Below, piece by piece: positions 1 through 9,074 of a DNA stretch of 64,000 nucleotides. Position numbers and translations under genes: made by a program. The stretch is from Seonamhaeicola sp. S2-3 (GTDB taxonomy: Bacteria; Bacteroidota; Bacteroidia; Flavobacteriales; Flavobacteriaceae), in assembly GCF_001971785.1 (NCBI RefSeq), contig NZ_CP019389.1, positions 1,871,001 through 1,935,000 on the forward strand. The letters run 5' to 3'. The notes under the pieces are model-generated. The model was not told the origin of the DNA and searched no databases. It was given only the letters and a program-made list of their open reading frames with translations. The first letter of the stretch is position 1; each line of letters starts with the position of its first letter.

Positions 1-888
1 ACTGGTACCGGAAAAACGTTAATGGCAAAAACTATTGCTAGAATGTTAAACGTACCTTTGGCTATTGTTGATGCTACAGTTTTAACTGAGGCTGGTTATG
101 TAGGTGAAGACGTAGAAAGCATTTTAACGCGTTTATTGCAGGCAGCAGATTATAATTTAGAAAAAGCAGAAAAGGGTATTGTTTTTATAGATGAAATAGA
201 TAAAATTGCTCGTAAAAGTGATAACCCATCTATAACAAGAGATGTTTCTGGTGAAGGTGTACAACAAGCACTGCTGAAACTTTTAGAAGGAACCGTGGTA
301 AATGTTCCGCCAAAAGGAGGAAGAAAGCACCCAGACCAAAAGTTTATTGAAGTAAATACAGAAAATATTTTATTTATTGCAGGAGGAGCTTTTGATGGAA
401 TTGATAGAGTTATTACCAAGCGTTTAAATATGCAAGCGGTTGGTTACAGTGCTTCAAAATCTGATGATATCATAGATCCTGATAATTTATTGCAATATAT
501 TATTCCAAAAGATTTAAAAGACTTTGGATTAATACCAGAAATTATTGGCCGTTTGCCTGTTTTAACACATATGGATCCATTAGATGCAAAAACACTTAGA
601 GCCATATTAACAGAGCCAAAAAATGCCATTATTAAGCAATATAAAAAGTTGTTTGCAATGGATGATATTGATTTTTCAATAACAACTGGAGCGTTAGACT
701 TTATTGTAGAAAAGGCTATTGAGTATAAATTAGGAGCAAGAGGATTACGTTCACTATGTGAAGAAATTTTAACAGATGCTATGTTTGAATTACCAAGTTC
801 TGATGAGAAGAGCCTAAACGTTACAAAAGCATATGCTGAAGATAAATTAACTAAAACTACATTAAAGAAGCTTAAAGCGGTTTCTTAA
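1..888 (+). CDS. clpX: ATP-dependent Clp protease ATP-binding subunit ClpX (5' truncated)
   Basis: ClpX is the AAA+ unfoldase that feeds substrates to the ClpP peptidase in the cytoplasm. The window opens inside the Walker A motif: the first codons read TGTGKT, in frame with everything downstream, so the zinc-binding N-domain and the start lie outside the window. Visible are Walker B ([10 protein letters not shown]), the pore-loop segment GYVGEDVES, the [24 protein letters not shown] stretch shortened here to its ends RKSDN and QALLKL, and the C-terminal small domain (KLGARGLRS, sensor 2). An internal ATG at 22 is not the true start. A hairpin terminator follows directly. Identification is very secure; only the 5' part is missing. 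Confidence 0.97.
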   Translation, partial: TGTGKTLMAKTIARMLNVPLAIVDATVLTEAGYVGEDVESILTRLLQAADYNLEKAEKGIVFIDEIDKIARKSDNPSITRDVSGEGVQQALLKLLEGTVVNVPPKGGRKHPDQKFIEVNTENILFIAGGAFDGIDRVITKRLNMQAVGYSASKSDDIIDPDNLLQYIIPKDLKDFGLIPEIIGRLPVLTHMDPLDAKTLRAILTEPKNAIIKQYKKLFAMDDIDFSITTGALDFIVEKAIEYKLGARGLRSLCEEILTDAMFELPSSDEKSLNVTKAYAEDKLTKTTLKKLKAVS

Positions 889-908
889 TTCAATTTAAAT
901 ACAGTCAT

Positions 909-938
909 AAAAAAACCACGCTATTAGCGTGGTTTTTT
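909..938 (+). terminator. Rho-independent terminator of clpX
   Basis: Inverted repeat AAAAACCACGCT / AGCGTGGTTTTTT with a 3-nt loop, ending in a T-run about 20 nt after the clpX stop. The A-run upstream would also let it work from the other strand. The rest of 939-1122 shows no gene. Confidence 0.85.
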
Positions 939-1122
939 ATTTTTATGGATGTGTTAATTAATAATAAACATTATGGATACGTTCCAATATCTTATTTAAG
1001 ATACTTTAAAAGTATACTTATTTGTTAGTGCATCAAAACGAATTTTCGGCTTTTAGATGATTAGACAAAATACTCGTTTAAAACCTTTTTTTACTTGTAT
1101 TTAGTCGGATACGCCTTTTTAT

Positions 1123-2742
1123 CTATTCTAAAATAACAAACTCTACCCGTCTGTTAGTTTGGTGTTCATCATTAGAACATTTTTTAGATTTACAATCAAT
1201 TAATGGTTGAGATTCACCAAACCCTTTTGAAATTAACCTATCTTTTTCTATACCAAGGTTGGTTAAATAATTCAAAGCAGACCAAGCACGTTTATTAGAT
1301 AGTTTTAAATTGTAAGCCTCATTTCCTCTTATATCAGTGTGTGCGTTTATAGAGATTTTCATTTCAGGATTTTCTCTAAGAACTTTTACAATCTTATTTA
1401 ATGAAATGGTAGATTCTTCCTTAATACTGTGCTTAGCGTAATCAAAATATATATTCTCTAAAACAATATGCATTTTATCTTTAACTTTAGCAATAACAGG
1501 CTCTGTTGTGTTTAGTTTATATTTTTCATTGTAAGTCGTGTCATAACCTCTGTTAGCTAAAAATTTAAAAGTTCCATTTTTAAATCCATCCTTTTGTGTA
1601 GTTATAGTATATGTTTCAAAAGGTTTAATGTTATCAAACTTAAATTCACCAAATTCGTTAGTAGTTTGTCTAGCTATTTCAATATTGTCTTCATCTGTAA
1701 GAACAACTAGGGTATTTGGTAATTTAATGTTGGTCTCTAAATCTAAAATAGTTCCTTTTAAAGATTGTGATATGCCTTTGTTTTCTACTGTATAAATATC
1801 AAAACCACCTTTGCCATTAGGTTTATTAGATGATACATACCCTTTGTTTTTAGTAGCAAAAAAGAATGCTACTTCATCATAAGGGGTGTTAATAGTATTT
1901 CCTAAATTTCTAGGGGTTTTATATTGGTTGTTGTTTAGTATTTTGCTAACAAATAAATCATGACCACCAAGTCCTTCATGTCCTTTTGAAGAAAAATATA
2001 ACTCTTTCCCATCTACAGAAATTGATGGGTATTTTTCATCGGCTGCGGTATTAATTGTAGGGCCTAAATTTACAGGAGTATCTAAATTACCATCTTCAGT
2101 TATTTTAGAAACATAAATGTCATATCCTCCATAAGAGCCTTCCATATTAGATGAAAAATAAACTTTTGTTCCACTTGGGTTTAAGTATGGAGTTTCTATA
2201 GATATACCATCGGCGTTTATACTTAGTAATTGGTTGTCAACCCAATTGCCATGTGAGTTTTCTTCTAAAGTAGCTTTATAAAGCTTGTATTCCATAGAGT
2301 TTTCTTTACTGCTTCTAGTATAGTAAACCGTTTTTTCATTGCGCGAAAATGTAAGCTGTCCTTCGCTATTGCTAGTATTTAAAATTCTAGAAAACAATAG
2401 AGGATGACTTAACTGACCATTTTGTGAAACATCTAAACAAAATAAATCTTTAAAAGCTTCATTGGTGTTTGGATCTATTTTGGCTAATCCGCCAATTTTT
2501 TTTGAAGAAACCATAATAAATTTATTCATAAAAAAACCAGAACCAAATTCAGAAAATTTAGTGTTTATACCAGCATCTAAGACTTCAAAATTAAAACCAT
2601 TAGCACCTATTGTGGCTTCTGGTTTAGAGGAAATGCTAGCTAAAATGGAGCTGTTTTTAGTAGTGTTGTTGGCTACAATGGCACTTTGAGAGATTACAAA
2701 ATTTGTAACCAAGCATACAATAAGTAGTAGCTTAGTTTTCAT
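1123..2742 (-). CDS. OmpA-family protein with PD40 propeller and carboxypeptidase-like regulatory domain
   Basis: Secreted or outer-membrane-anchored protein of 539 residues. An N-terminal signal peptide (MKTKLLLIVCLVTNFVISQ) is followed by a region of WD40-like PD40 repeats (roughly 130-330; recurring PYLNPSGTKVYFSSN, YPSISVDGKELYFSS), a carboxypeptidase-regulatory-like beta domain (about 330-410; LKGTILDLETN...GEFKFDNIKP) and a C-terminal OmpA peptidoglycan-binding domain (about 425-539; IYFDYAKHSI, NAHTDIRG, SNKRAWSALNYL, NRRVEFVI). This resembles the propeller-CRD-OmpA part of the type IX secretion component PorE but lacks the N-terminal TPR repeats, so I call it only an OmpA-family protein. 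It is transcribed alone, convergent with clpX. Confidence 0.88.
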   Translation of the reverse strand: MKTKLLLIVCLVTNFVISQSAIVANNTTKNSSILASISSKPEATIGANGFNFEVLDAGINTKFSEFGSGFFMNKFIMVSSKKIGGLAKIDPNTNEAFKDLFCLDVSQNGQLSHPLLFSRILNTSNSEGQLTFSRNEKTVYYTRSSKENSMEYKLYKATLEENSHGNWVDNQLLSINADGISIETPYLNPSGTKVYFSSNMEGSYGGYDIYVSKITEDGNLDTPVNLGPTINTAADEKYPSISVDGKELYFSSKGHEGLGGHDLFVSKILNNNQYKTPRNLGNTINTPYDEVAFFFATKNKGYVSSNKPNGKGGFDIYTVENKGISQSLKGTILDLETNIKLPNTLVVLTDEDNIEIARQTTNEFGEFKFDNIKPFETYTITTQKDGFKNGTFKFLANRGYDTTYNEKYKLNTTEPVIAKVKDKMHIVLENIYFDYAKHSIKEESTISLNKIVKVLRENPEMKISINAHTDIRGNEAYNLKLSNKRAWSALNYLTNLGIEKDRLISKGFGESQPLIDCKSKKCSNDEHQTNRRVEFVILE

Positions 2743-2861
2743 TTTATGAGAGTATTTTGGATTAATTAGCGGTTTAAATATAAGTTAGAAATAGTATGTG
2801 AAAATAATTTCTTAGACGAAATGTAATATAAATCGTTAAGCAATTTCTTGAAATTTAACCA

Positions 2862-4376
2862 TTAGCCATTTAATTTTAATAACTCCTCTAAATAGTCTCT
2901 AGAATTAGAAAGTCTAGGTACTTTATGTTGACCACCTAATTTGTTATTTTGCTTTAACCAGTCATGAAATAATTGGGTGCGTGCAATGTTTATTTTAGGC
3001 TTGTTTAGTGTTATGTTATTGTAACGTTTTGCTTCGTAATCAGAATTTAATGCTTTTAGTGCATTGTCAAATAATTCGTTAAAATAGTTAATGTCTTTGG
3101 GTTGGGTTTTAAATTCAATTAGCCACTCATGAGCTCCTTTTTTATTGCCTTCCATAAAAATGGGAGCCGCTGTAAAGTCTACAATTTCAGATTTTGTACG
3201 TTTACATACTCTTTTTAGGGCTTCTTCGGCGTTTTCAATAATGAGTTCCTCTCCAAATACATTTATATGGTGTTTGGTTCTACCAGAGATTTTAATTCGG
3301 TATGGGTTTAATGAAGTAAACCTAACGGTGTCTCCAATTTTATAGCGCCATAGTCCAGCGTTGGTGGTAATAATAACCGCATAGTTTTTGTTAAGTTTAA
3401 CTTCGCTTAGTGGTATTGCTTTTTCTTCTGGAGTAGCATATATATCCATAGGAATAAACTCGTAGAAGATACCGTAATCTAACATGAGTAACAATTCACT
3501 AGAGTTGTTCTGGTCTTGAATCGCAAAAAAACCTTCGGAAGCATTATAAGTTTCGTAGTATCTAAAATTGTGTTTTGGTATTATTTTCTTGTACTGATCT
3601 ATATAAGGTGTGAAACTTACGCCTCCGTGAAAATAAACTTCTAAATTGGGCCAAACATCATTTAAATTACCTTTTCCTGTAGTTTCTAATACATTGTTAA
3701 GCAAAACTAACATCCATGATGGTACACCGGCTAAACTGGTTACATTTTCGTTAATAGTTTCATTAACAATGGCTTGCATTTTGTATTCCCAATCGCTCAT
3801 TAAAGATACCTTATTGCTAGGTGTACTACTAAATTCTGCCCAAAAAGGCATGTTATCAATTAAAATGGCAGATAAATCTCCAAAAATGGTTCCGTTTTCT
3901 TTGTATAATTCTTTGCTGCCACCCAAACGTAAGCTCTTGCCAGTAAATAGTTGAGAATCTTCATTGTTATTTAAGTACATACACAATAAATCTTTACTAG
4001 CTGCATAATGACAGTCCTCTAAAGACTCTGTGCTTACCGGAATAAATTTACTTTTGGATCTGGTTGTACCACTAGATTTTGCAAACCATTTAATAGGTGT
4101 AGGCCAAAAGATATTATTTTCACCACGTCTAGAGCGTTCAATAACATCTTGCCAACCGTCGTAGTTTTTTATTGGGATTCGTTCAGCAAAAGTTTTATAG
4201 TTTTTAATAGATGAAAAATCATATTGCTTGCCAATTTCGGTATCTTTTGCAATGTCTAAAAGGTCTAAAAGTAATTCGTTTTGGACTTCGTTGGGATATT
4301 TTAAAAACAATTCTATTTGATGAAAACGTTTTTTTAAAAACCAAGATGCAATAGAATTTACTAAAGGGAATGCCAT
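2862..4376 (-). CDS. GH3 auxin-responsive promoter family protein (acyl-adenylating amido synthetase fold)
   Basis: A 504-residue bacterial member of the GH3 family, which in plants joins amino acids to acyl substrates through an acyl-adenylate. Seen here are the ATP-binding signature FAKSSGTTRSKSKFIPVS (about residues 96-115), the YNASEGFFAIQD motif (about 277-288), and a C-terminal region with YKIGDTVRFTSLNPYRIKISGRTKHH shortened to the key TVRF and GRTKHH elements, as in ANL-type enzymes. Length fits the family. The substrate of the Bacteroidota proteins is not known. It is divergent from the DUF2797 gene with only 42 bp between the starts, so both promoters must share this gap. Confidence 0.88.
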   Translation of the reverse strand: MAFPLVNSIASWFLKKRFHQIELFLKYPNEVQNELLLDLLDIAKDTEIGKQYDFSSIKNYKTFAERIPIKNYDGWQDVIERSRRGENNIFWPTPIKWFAKSSGTTRSKSKFIPVSTESLEDCHYAASKDLLCMYLNNNEDSQLFTGKSLRLGGSKELYKENGTIFGDLSAILIDNMPFWAEFSSTPSNKVSLMSDWEYKMQAIVNETINENVTSLAGVPSWMLVLLNNVLETTGKGNLNDVWPNLEVYFHGGVSFTPYIDQYKKIIPKHNFRYYETYNASEGFFAIQDQNNSSELLLMLDYGIFYEFIPMDIYATPEEKAIPLSEVKLNKNYAVIITTNAGLWRYKIGDTVRFTSLNPYRIKISGRTKHHINVFGEELIIENAEEALKRVCKRTKSEIVDFTAAPIFMEGNKKGAHEWLIEFKTQPKDINYFNELFDNALKALNSDYEAKRYNNITLNKPKINIARTQLFHDWLKQNNKLGGQHKVPRLSNSRDYLEELLKLNG

Positions 4377-4418
4377 ATTTATTCTATCTTTAAGGTTTTA
4401 AAAATAATACTTTTTTTC

Positions 4419-5213
4419 ATGTTCTACCAAGGTGTTTTAACAAAAATGAAAACAGAATTTTCAAACCCTATTCAGTATTACTTAGAGTTTGAAAACGATT
4501 TTATTAATATGAATCAATTGCTAAGTAAAACTATTACTATGCAATTTGTTAAATATCAATGCTTAAATTGTAGCTTAGACAAGCCTATTTACAGACAAGG
4601 GTTTTGTAAAAGTTGTTTTTTTGATATTCCGCAGGCAGCAGATTGGGTAATGAGACCAGAACTTAGTAAGGCTCATTTAGGTATTGAAGACCGTGATTTG
4701 GAGTATGAAAAGAAAGCCCAATTACAGCCTCATATTGTGTATTTAGCAAATTCTAGTAATGTTAAAGTTGGGGTTACAAGAAAAAGTCAAGTACCTACAA
4801 GATGGATTGACCAAGGCGCCCATGAGGCCATTGAAATTGTTGAAGTGCCTAACAGATATTTAGCTGGAGTTACTGAGGTGGCTTTAAAAGAGCAAGTAGC
4901 CGATAAAACCAATTGGCGTAAAATGCTTAAAAATGATATTGAAGACGAAAACTTAGTAGAATGGAGAGACCGATTGAAAGATTTTATTCCAGATGAAGTA
5001 AGCGATTATTTTATAGAAAATAACACAGAAACCAATTTAGAGTTTCCTGTAATTGCATATCCTGAAAAACCAAAGAGCTTAAATATTGTAAAAGCTCAAT
5101 CTTATACTGGTAAATTAGTAGGTGTAAAAGGACAGTATTTAATTTTTGAAGATCAAACGGTTTTTAATGTTAGGGCCAATGAAGGTTTAGTTGTAAAAAT
5201 TACTATTGAATAA
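4419..5213 (+). CDS. DUF2797 domain-containing protein
   Basis: A 264-residue cytoplasmic protein of the DUF2797 family, common in Bacteroidota and of unknown function. The sequence shows a zinc-ribbon-like Cys set, CLNCSLDKPIYRQGFCKSC (about residues 48-66), followed by a region with YLANSSNVKVGVTRKSQVPTRW shortened here to KVGVTR, reminiscent of GIY-YIG-like folds; the latter is my reading and not established. No signal peptide. The start at 4419 is ATG; another in-frame ATG at 4446 (MKTEF) is equally possible since Shine-Dalgarno sequences are not informative here. A strong terminator lies directly after the stop. Confidence 0.8.
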   Translation: MFYQGVLTKMKTEFSNPIQYYLEFENDFINMNQLLSKTITMQFVKYQCLNCSLDKPIYRQGFCKSCFFDIPQAADWVMRPELSKAHLGIEDRDLEYEKKAQLQPHIVYLANSSNVKVGVTRKSQVPTRWIDQGAHEAIEIVEVPNRYLAGVTEVALKEQVADKTNWRKMLKNDIEDENLVEWRDRLKDFIPDEVSDYFIENNTETNLEFPVIAYPEKPKSLNIVKAQSYTGKLVGVKGQYLIFEDQTVFNVRANEGLVVKITIE

Positions 5214-5247
5214 AAAAAATCCACATTTTAATAAATGTGGATTTTTT
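5214..5247. terminator. Bidirectional terminator between DUF2797 gene and rpsU
   Basis: Near-perfect inverted repeat AAAAAATCCACATTT / AAATGTGGATTTTTT with a 4-nt loop. Two convergent genes end on either side, and the A-run and T-run allow it to serve both. Confidence 0.85.
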
Positions 5248-5267
5248 GTATGATATAAAGTAGAATT

Positions 5268-5462
5268 CTAAAATTCTTCTTGGTCTCTTAAGTTTTGTAT
5301 GTAAGCAGCCTTTTGAATTTCTCTGCGTCTTTTAACTGATGGTTTTGTGAAAAATTGATTTTCTCTTAAATTCTGCATCACCTGTACATTTCTGTGCTTT
5401 CTTTTGTAGCGTTTTAATGCACGTTCAATGTTTTCACCATCTTTTATAATAATTTTAAGCAT
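5268..5462 (-). CDS. rpsU: 30S ribosomal protein bS21
   Basis: A 64-residue basic protein, the normal length of bS21, with the family core MLKIIIKDGENIERALKRYK at the N-terminus followed by KHRNVQVMQNLREN and RRREIQKAAY. It binds the 30S platform near the 3' end of 16S rRNA. In Flavobacteriia bS21 together with bS6 and bS18 is known to help sequester the anti-Shine-Dalgarno sequence, which fits the lack of Shine-Dalgarno sites throughout this window. The leader holds a hairpin (5484-5510) and the segment just before the ATG reads ACTCCAT, so there is no Shine-Dalgarno sequence here either. Confidence 0.95.
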   Translation of the reverse strand: MLKIIIKDGENIERALKRYKRKHRNVQVMQNLRENQFFTKPSVKRRREIQKAAYIQNLRDQEEF

Positions 5463-5483
5463 ATGGAGTTTTTTGAGTTAATC

Positions 5484-5510
5484 CGCATTTTTAGGTTCGT
5501 CCTAAATGCG
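5484..5510 (-). promoter_or_regulatory. Hairpin in the rpsU 5' leader
   Basis: On the rpsU strand CGCATTTAGG and CCTAAAAATGCG pair across a small loop (ACGAA), with a two-base bulge, ending about 21 nt upstream of the start codon. Ribosomal protein genes often carry leader structures for feedback control, but a role here is only inferred; it could also be a terminator-like remnant. Confidence 0.45.
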
Positions 5511-5593
5511 AGTGCAAAAGTTAACCTTTTTATTAGAATAACCTAATAAATACCATGTTTTATTAAATAAATTCCTAAAAAAGCATATATTAA

Positions 5594-8218
5594 CTAATTA
5601 TTGGTGTCCTTTTTTTTCTTACTTAACAAGCCACCAAGCACATTTTTAATCTCATCTTTTATTGTTTTTGTAGAGTCTGTTTTTTCTGTGGCGGTTTCGT
5701 TAATAGAATCTGTGTTTTTTGTGTTTTGGTTACCTAAAATACCTCCAAGTAAATCTTTTACTTTGTCTTTTCCGGTGTTAACTAACTTTTGTTTTTCAAT
5801 CTCAACGAGTTGCTTGGTTAAGTTTGAAACAGCACTTTGTAAATCTGTTTTTACAGTAGGAGAGGTGTAACTACCTCCTATGTTTGCTGTAACAGGAATA
5901 GAAATATTGTTGGTTTCTTCAGAATTTATTTGTCCAATAAGGCGGTTTACTTCACTGCCTAAATATTTTGCAGGTACATTAAAAACAGCGTTGTAACTTA
6001 AAGTTTGGTCAAACTTATGGCTACCAGAAACAGTTATAGCAATATCTTCATATTTTAATTCAAAAGGTTTTACATTAACGCCTCCATTAGCAAATTCTAA
6101 TTGGGTTTTAACATCGTTTAAATCTAATTTGTCAAAATCAATAAAGTTTAATGAGCTTTCTAAGGCATTAAATAATTCTCCTTTATTAGCATTTACCTTT
6201 GTTGTTAATAATTCGGCAAGCGCCATACCAGATACTGTAGATAGTTCTGGCGAAAACTCATCATCTAAATTTCCAGAAATATTAATGGTAGAATTTAATT
6301 TTCCTTGAAACAGTTTTGCAACTGGTGCTAAATTTTGTAACAATTCCATATTGTTAAAAGACTGAGCAATATCAAACCCATCAATACCTAAATTTACATC
6401 AAAAGTTGGTACTTTGTTTTGGGTAGATACGTTACCAATTATAGCTAAAGAGCCATCAAATAGGCTAGAAGTTACATTTTTTAAAGTAGCCTTTTGGTCT
6501 TTAATAACAAGGGTTCCTGACACCTCTTTTAAGTTTAAATTATCATAAACAACAGTGTTGGCTTTGGCGTTTATAGTACAATCTAAAAAAGCAGGTATTT
6601 TTAGAGATTCTTCTTTTGTAGTTTCATTTTCTTTGGAAACCGATTCGTCTTCGGTCATAAAATCACTTACCTTAAATAAGTTTGAATTAATATCAAAGTT
6701 GCCTTTTAAAGTGTTATTGCTTAATAAAAATCCTAACAGGTTTGTTATTTTTCCAGTAGCATTAATATCGCTCTCACCTGTTTTGGCTTTAAAGTTATTT
6801 AGCGATACAGTTTCAGGGCTAAAACTCATGTTAGCTGTAGAAATATGTATAGGGTTTATGACATCTTCTGATGAAAAAATAAAATCAGAAATACTTACAG
6901 AGCCGTTGCTTTTTATGCGTTCGTAGGCATTGGTTTCAACAGCATTCATATCAAAAGAAGTGTTTATGTTTCCTTTTAAAATACCGCTTAAAGTTTTATC
7001 AAATTCTATAGGATAAACCTTACTGATATTAGCCAAATTTAAAGTGCCATCAATATGAGCGTTTACCAACATGTTTTTGGTTATATTTTTTAAAGTAGCG
7101 GATGATTTAAATACATCTTCATCAATTTTAAAGTTTAATTGTTTAATGTCAACATAAGTGTCATCAACATTTCCTGTGGTATTTTTTATTGAGGTGTTAA
7201 TTGAAATTTGCTCAACACGTTTTGGTAAATTAGGATATTTAAACGATGCGTTGTTTGATGTGATATTAATATCTAAATTAGGAATTGTTTCGTCAGAGCT
7301 AAGTCCTTTAACAATACCTTTTACATTAAAGTTTCCGGTAGTAACAATATCATCTAAATTTTCGGTGTATGCTTTAGGCATTACAGCAAGAAAATCTTTA
7401 AAAGAAGCCTGAGGGTTTTCAAAAGTAATATCAATTTGCTGACCATTTTCAAGCAGTTGCACAGAGCCATCAAACTCAATAGGTAATTTGTTTATAAAGC
7501 CAATATTATCTTTAAAAGTATAGATGTTTTTTTCTAAATCTAAACCAATAACGGCATCAAGTGTTACAGCATTGTTTTGTAGGTAATTAATGCTGTCCAT
7601 TGTAAAACTAATGTTGGTTTCACTTTTTGTATCTATTTCAGAAGTTTCAGCCGAAAATGTACCGTTTCCACTATGGTTAAATTCTGATAGGTGTATAAGC
7701 ATATTAGAGGCTTCATCTAAATAAGTTAAAGCACTATTTTTTATGCTGTAATCTTCAATGCTAAACGAAAAACTGGCACTTTCTTCAGTGCTAGTTTCGG
7801 TTTCGGAACTATCAGATTTTACAATATCGTAATTAGTGTTGCCAAATTTATCGGTTTTTAAAGTTAAAAGTGCTTCATCAATTTTAAAAGAACTTACCAC
7901 AATTGGTTCTTCATCTGCTTTTTTAAAAAGCTCTTTAATAGGCATTGTAAAAGCTATGTTTTTTGCTGTAGCAAGGGTTTCGTCTTTAAAGGGCTCAAAA
8001 TTGGTGATAGTTAAATCTGAAACACTAACTCTAGCCTGTGGGAAACTTTTAATAAAGCTAAGACCTACATCACTAAATTCAACTTTTGCATTAAGATTTT
8101 GATTGATGTAGCGTTTAACTATCTCTGTTATTTGAGATTGAAAAGCAAATGGAATAGCTATTAAAAGAGCTATTATAATGAGAATGATAATTCCGAAAAT
8201 TTTTAAAGCTTTCTTCAT
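5594..8218 (-). CDS. AsmA-like family protein
   Basis: An 874-residue envelope protein with one N-terminal membrane anchor (about residues 7-28, IIILIIIALLIAIPFAF) and a very long periplasmic region rich in beta strands, Ser, Thr and Asn. The opening VKRYINQNLNAKVEFSDVGLSF and the C-terminal DVKTQLEFANGGVNVKPFELKY are typical of the AsmA/TamB/YhdP group, proteins thought to form lipid-conducting grooves between inner and outer membranes. The tail (about 810-874) is charged and Lys-rich, with LGGILGNQNTK and LGGLLSKKKK repeats. Single gene; 131 bp separate it from rpsU. Exact function is unknown. Confidence 0.85.
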   Translation of the reverse strand: MKKALKIFGIIILIIIALLIAIPFAFQSQITEIVKRYINQNLNAKVEFSDVGLSFIKSFPQARVSVSDLTITNFEPFKDETLATAKNIAFTMPIKELFKKADEEPIVVSSFKIDEALLTLKTDKFGNTNYDIVKSDSSETETSTEESASFSFSIEDYSIKNSALTYLDEASNMLIHLSEFNHSGNGTFSAETSEIDTKSETNISFTMDSINYLQNNAVTLDAVIGLDLEKNIYTFKDNIGFINKLPIEFDGSVQLLENGQQIDITFENPQASFKDFLAVMPKAYTENLDDIVTTGNFNVKGIVKGLSSDETIPNLDINITSNNASFKYPNLPKRVEQISINTSIKNTTGNVDDTYVDIKQLNFKIDEDVFKSSATLKNITKNMLVNAHIDGTLNLANISKVYPIEFDKTLSGILKGNINTSFDMNAVETNAYERIKSNGSVSISDFIFSSEDVINPIHISTANMSFSPETVSLNNFKAKTGESDINATGKITNLLGFLLSNNTLKGNFDINSNLFKVSDFMTEDESVSKENETTKEESLKIPAFLDCTINAKANTVVYDNLNLKEVSGTLVIKDQKATLKNVTSSLFDGSLAIIGNVSTQNKVPTFDVNLGIDGFDIAQSFNNMELLQNLAPVAKLFQGKLNSTINISGNLDDEFSPELSTVSGMALAELLTTKVNANKGELFNALESSLNFIDFDKLDLNDVKTQLEFANGGVNVKPFELKYEDIAITVSGSHKFDQTLSYNAVFNVPAKYLGSEVNRLIGQINSEETNNISIPVTANIGGSYTSPTVKTDLQSAVSNLTKQLVEIEKQKLVNTGKDKVKDLLGGILGNQNTKNTDSINETATEKTDSTKTIKDEIKNVLGGLLSKKKKDTNN

Positions 8219-8299
8219 ATAAGTTCTTTTTAATAAATATACGTTAGTAGTAATGATTTAGTTGGAAAATATAAAAAATTAACCCAAATTTAATCCCAG

Positions 8300-9004
8300 T
8301 TATAGCAGATTAATTTCTTCGTTTACTTTTAATTTAAACCGTTTTCTAAATATATAAACTCCTAAATAAAGAAAAGGAGTATCAGAAACTGCTACCAATA
8401 CTTTAAAAAGAAATCCAGAGATTAAAAGTCCTAGAAATTTGTCCCAATGAATAATATCAAACAAACATAAAAGACCTACTACGGTAAAAGTATCTACAAA
8501 TTGAGAAAACCAAGTAGAAAAATTATTTCTAAGCCATAAGTGTTTTCCTTGGGTTAAGCGTTTCCAGAAGTGATAAATTTGAATATCTACAAATTGAGCA
8601 AATAGGTAAGCCATCATGCTAGCAAAAACAGCAAGTATTGTATTGCCAAAAACAGTGTTAAATATGTTGTTATTTACAGGAGACCACGGCGTTGCAGAAA
8701 CCAAACTAGCTACAGAAACAATTAATAATGAAAAAAACGAAGCAAAAATACCTGTAATTACAACTTGATTAGCACGTTTTTTACCATAAATTTCACTAAT
8801 TAAATCGGTAATTAAAAAAGTGAGCGGGTAAGGTAATATGCCTACTGAAATTTCAAAAAGTTTGCTTCCAAAAACTTCCACATCTACCGGATACCAATAA
8901 AAGAATTTTTGAAAAATTAAATTTGAAACCACCAACGACGTAATAAAAAGTGCTCCTAAAAGCATATAAATTCTTTGGGCGGCTAGTTTGTCTTTAAGTT
9001 CCAT
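8300..9004 (-). CDS. yhhQ: Queuosine precursor transporter (YhhQ/Vut family)
   Basis: Integral membrane protein of 234 residues with about six hydrophobic segments, matching the YhhQ family that imports preQ0/preQ1 for queuosine tRNA modification. The family signature LPYPLTFLITDLISEIYGKK is present at about residues 57-76, as are FAQFVDIQIYHFWKRL and TWFSQFVDTFTVV in the later helices. It overlaps nothing and is divergent from folK with about 70 bp between them. The family assignment is secure; which precursor it takes cannot be read from sequence. Confidence 0.9.
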   Translation of the reverse strand: MELKDKLAAQRIYMLLGALFITSLVVSNLIFQKFFYWYPVDVEVFGSKLFEISVGILPYPLTFLITDLISEIYGKKRANQVVITGIFASFFSLLIVSVASLVSATPWSPVNNNIFNTVFGNTILAVFASMMAYLFAQFVDIQIYHFWKRLTQGKHLWLRNNFSTWFSQFVDTFTVVGLLCLFDIIHWDKFLGLLISGFLFKVLVAVSDTPFLYLGVYIFRKRFKLKVNEEINLL

Positions 9005-9074
9005 GCTTATTGTGAATAAATACCTTTTGTAAATATAAAAGAAACCATTTACTTTTTATTATTTTGCTTTTTCT

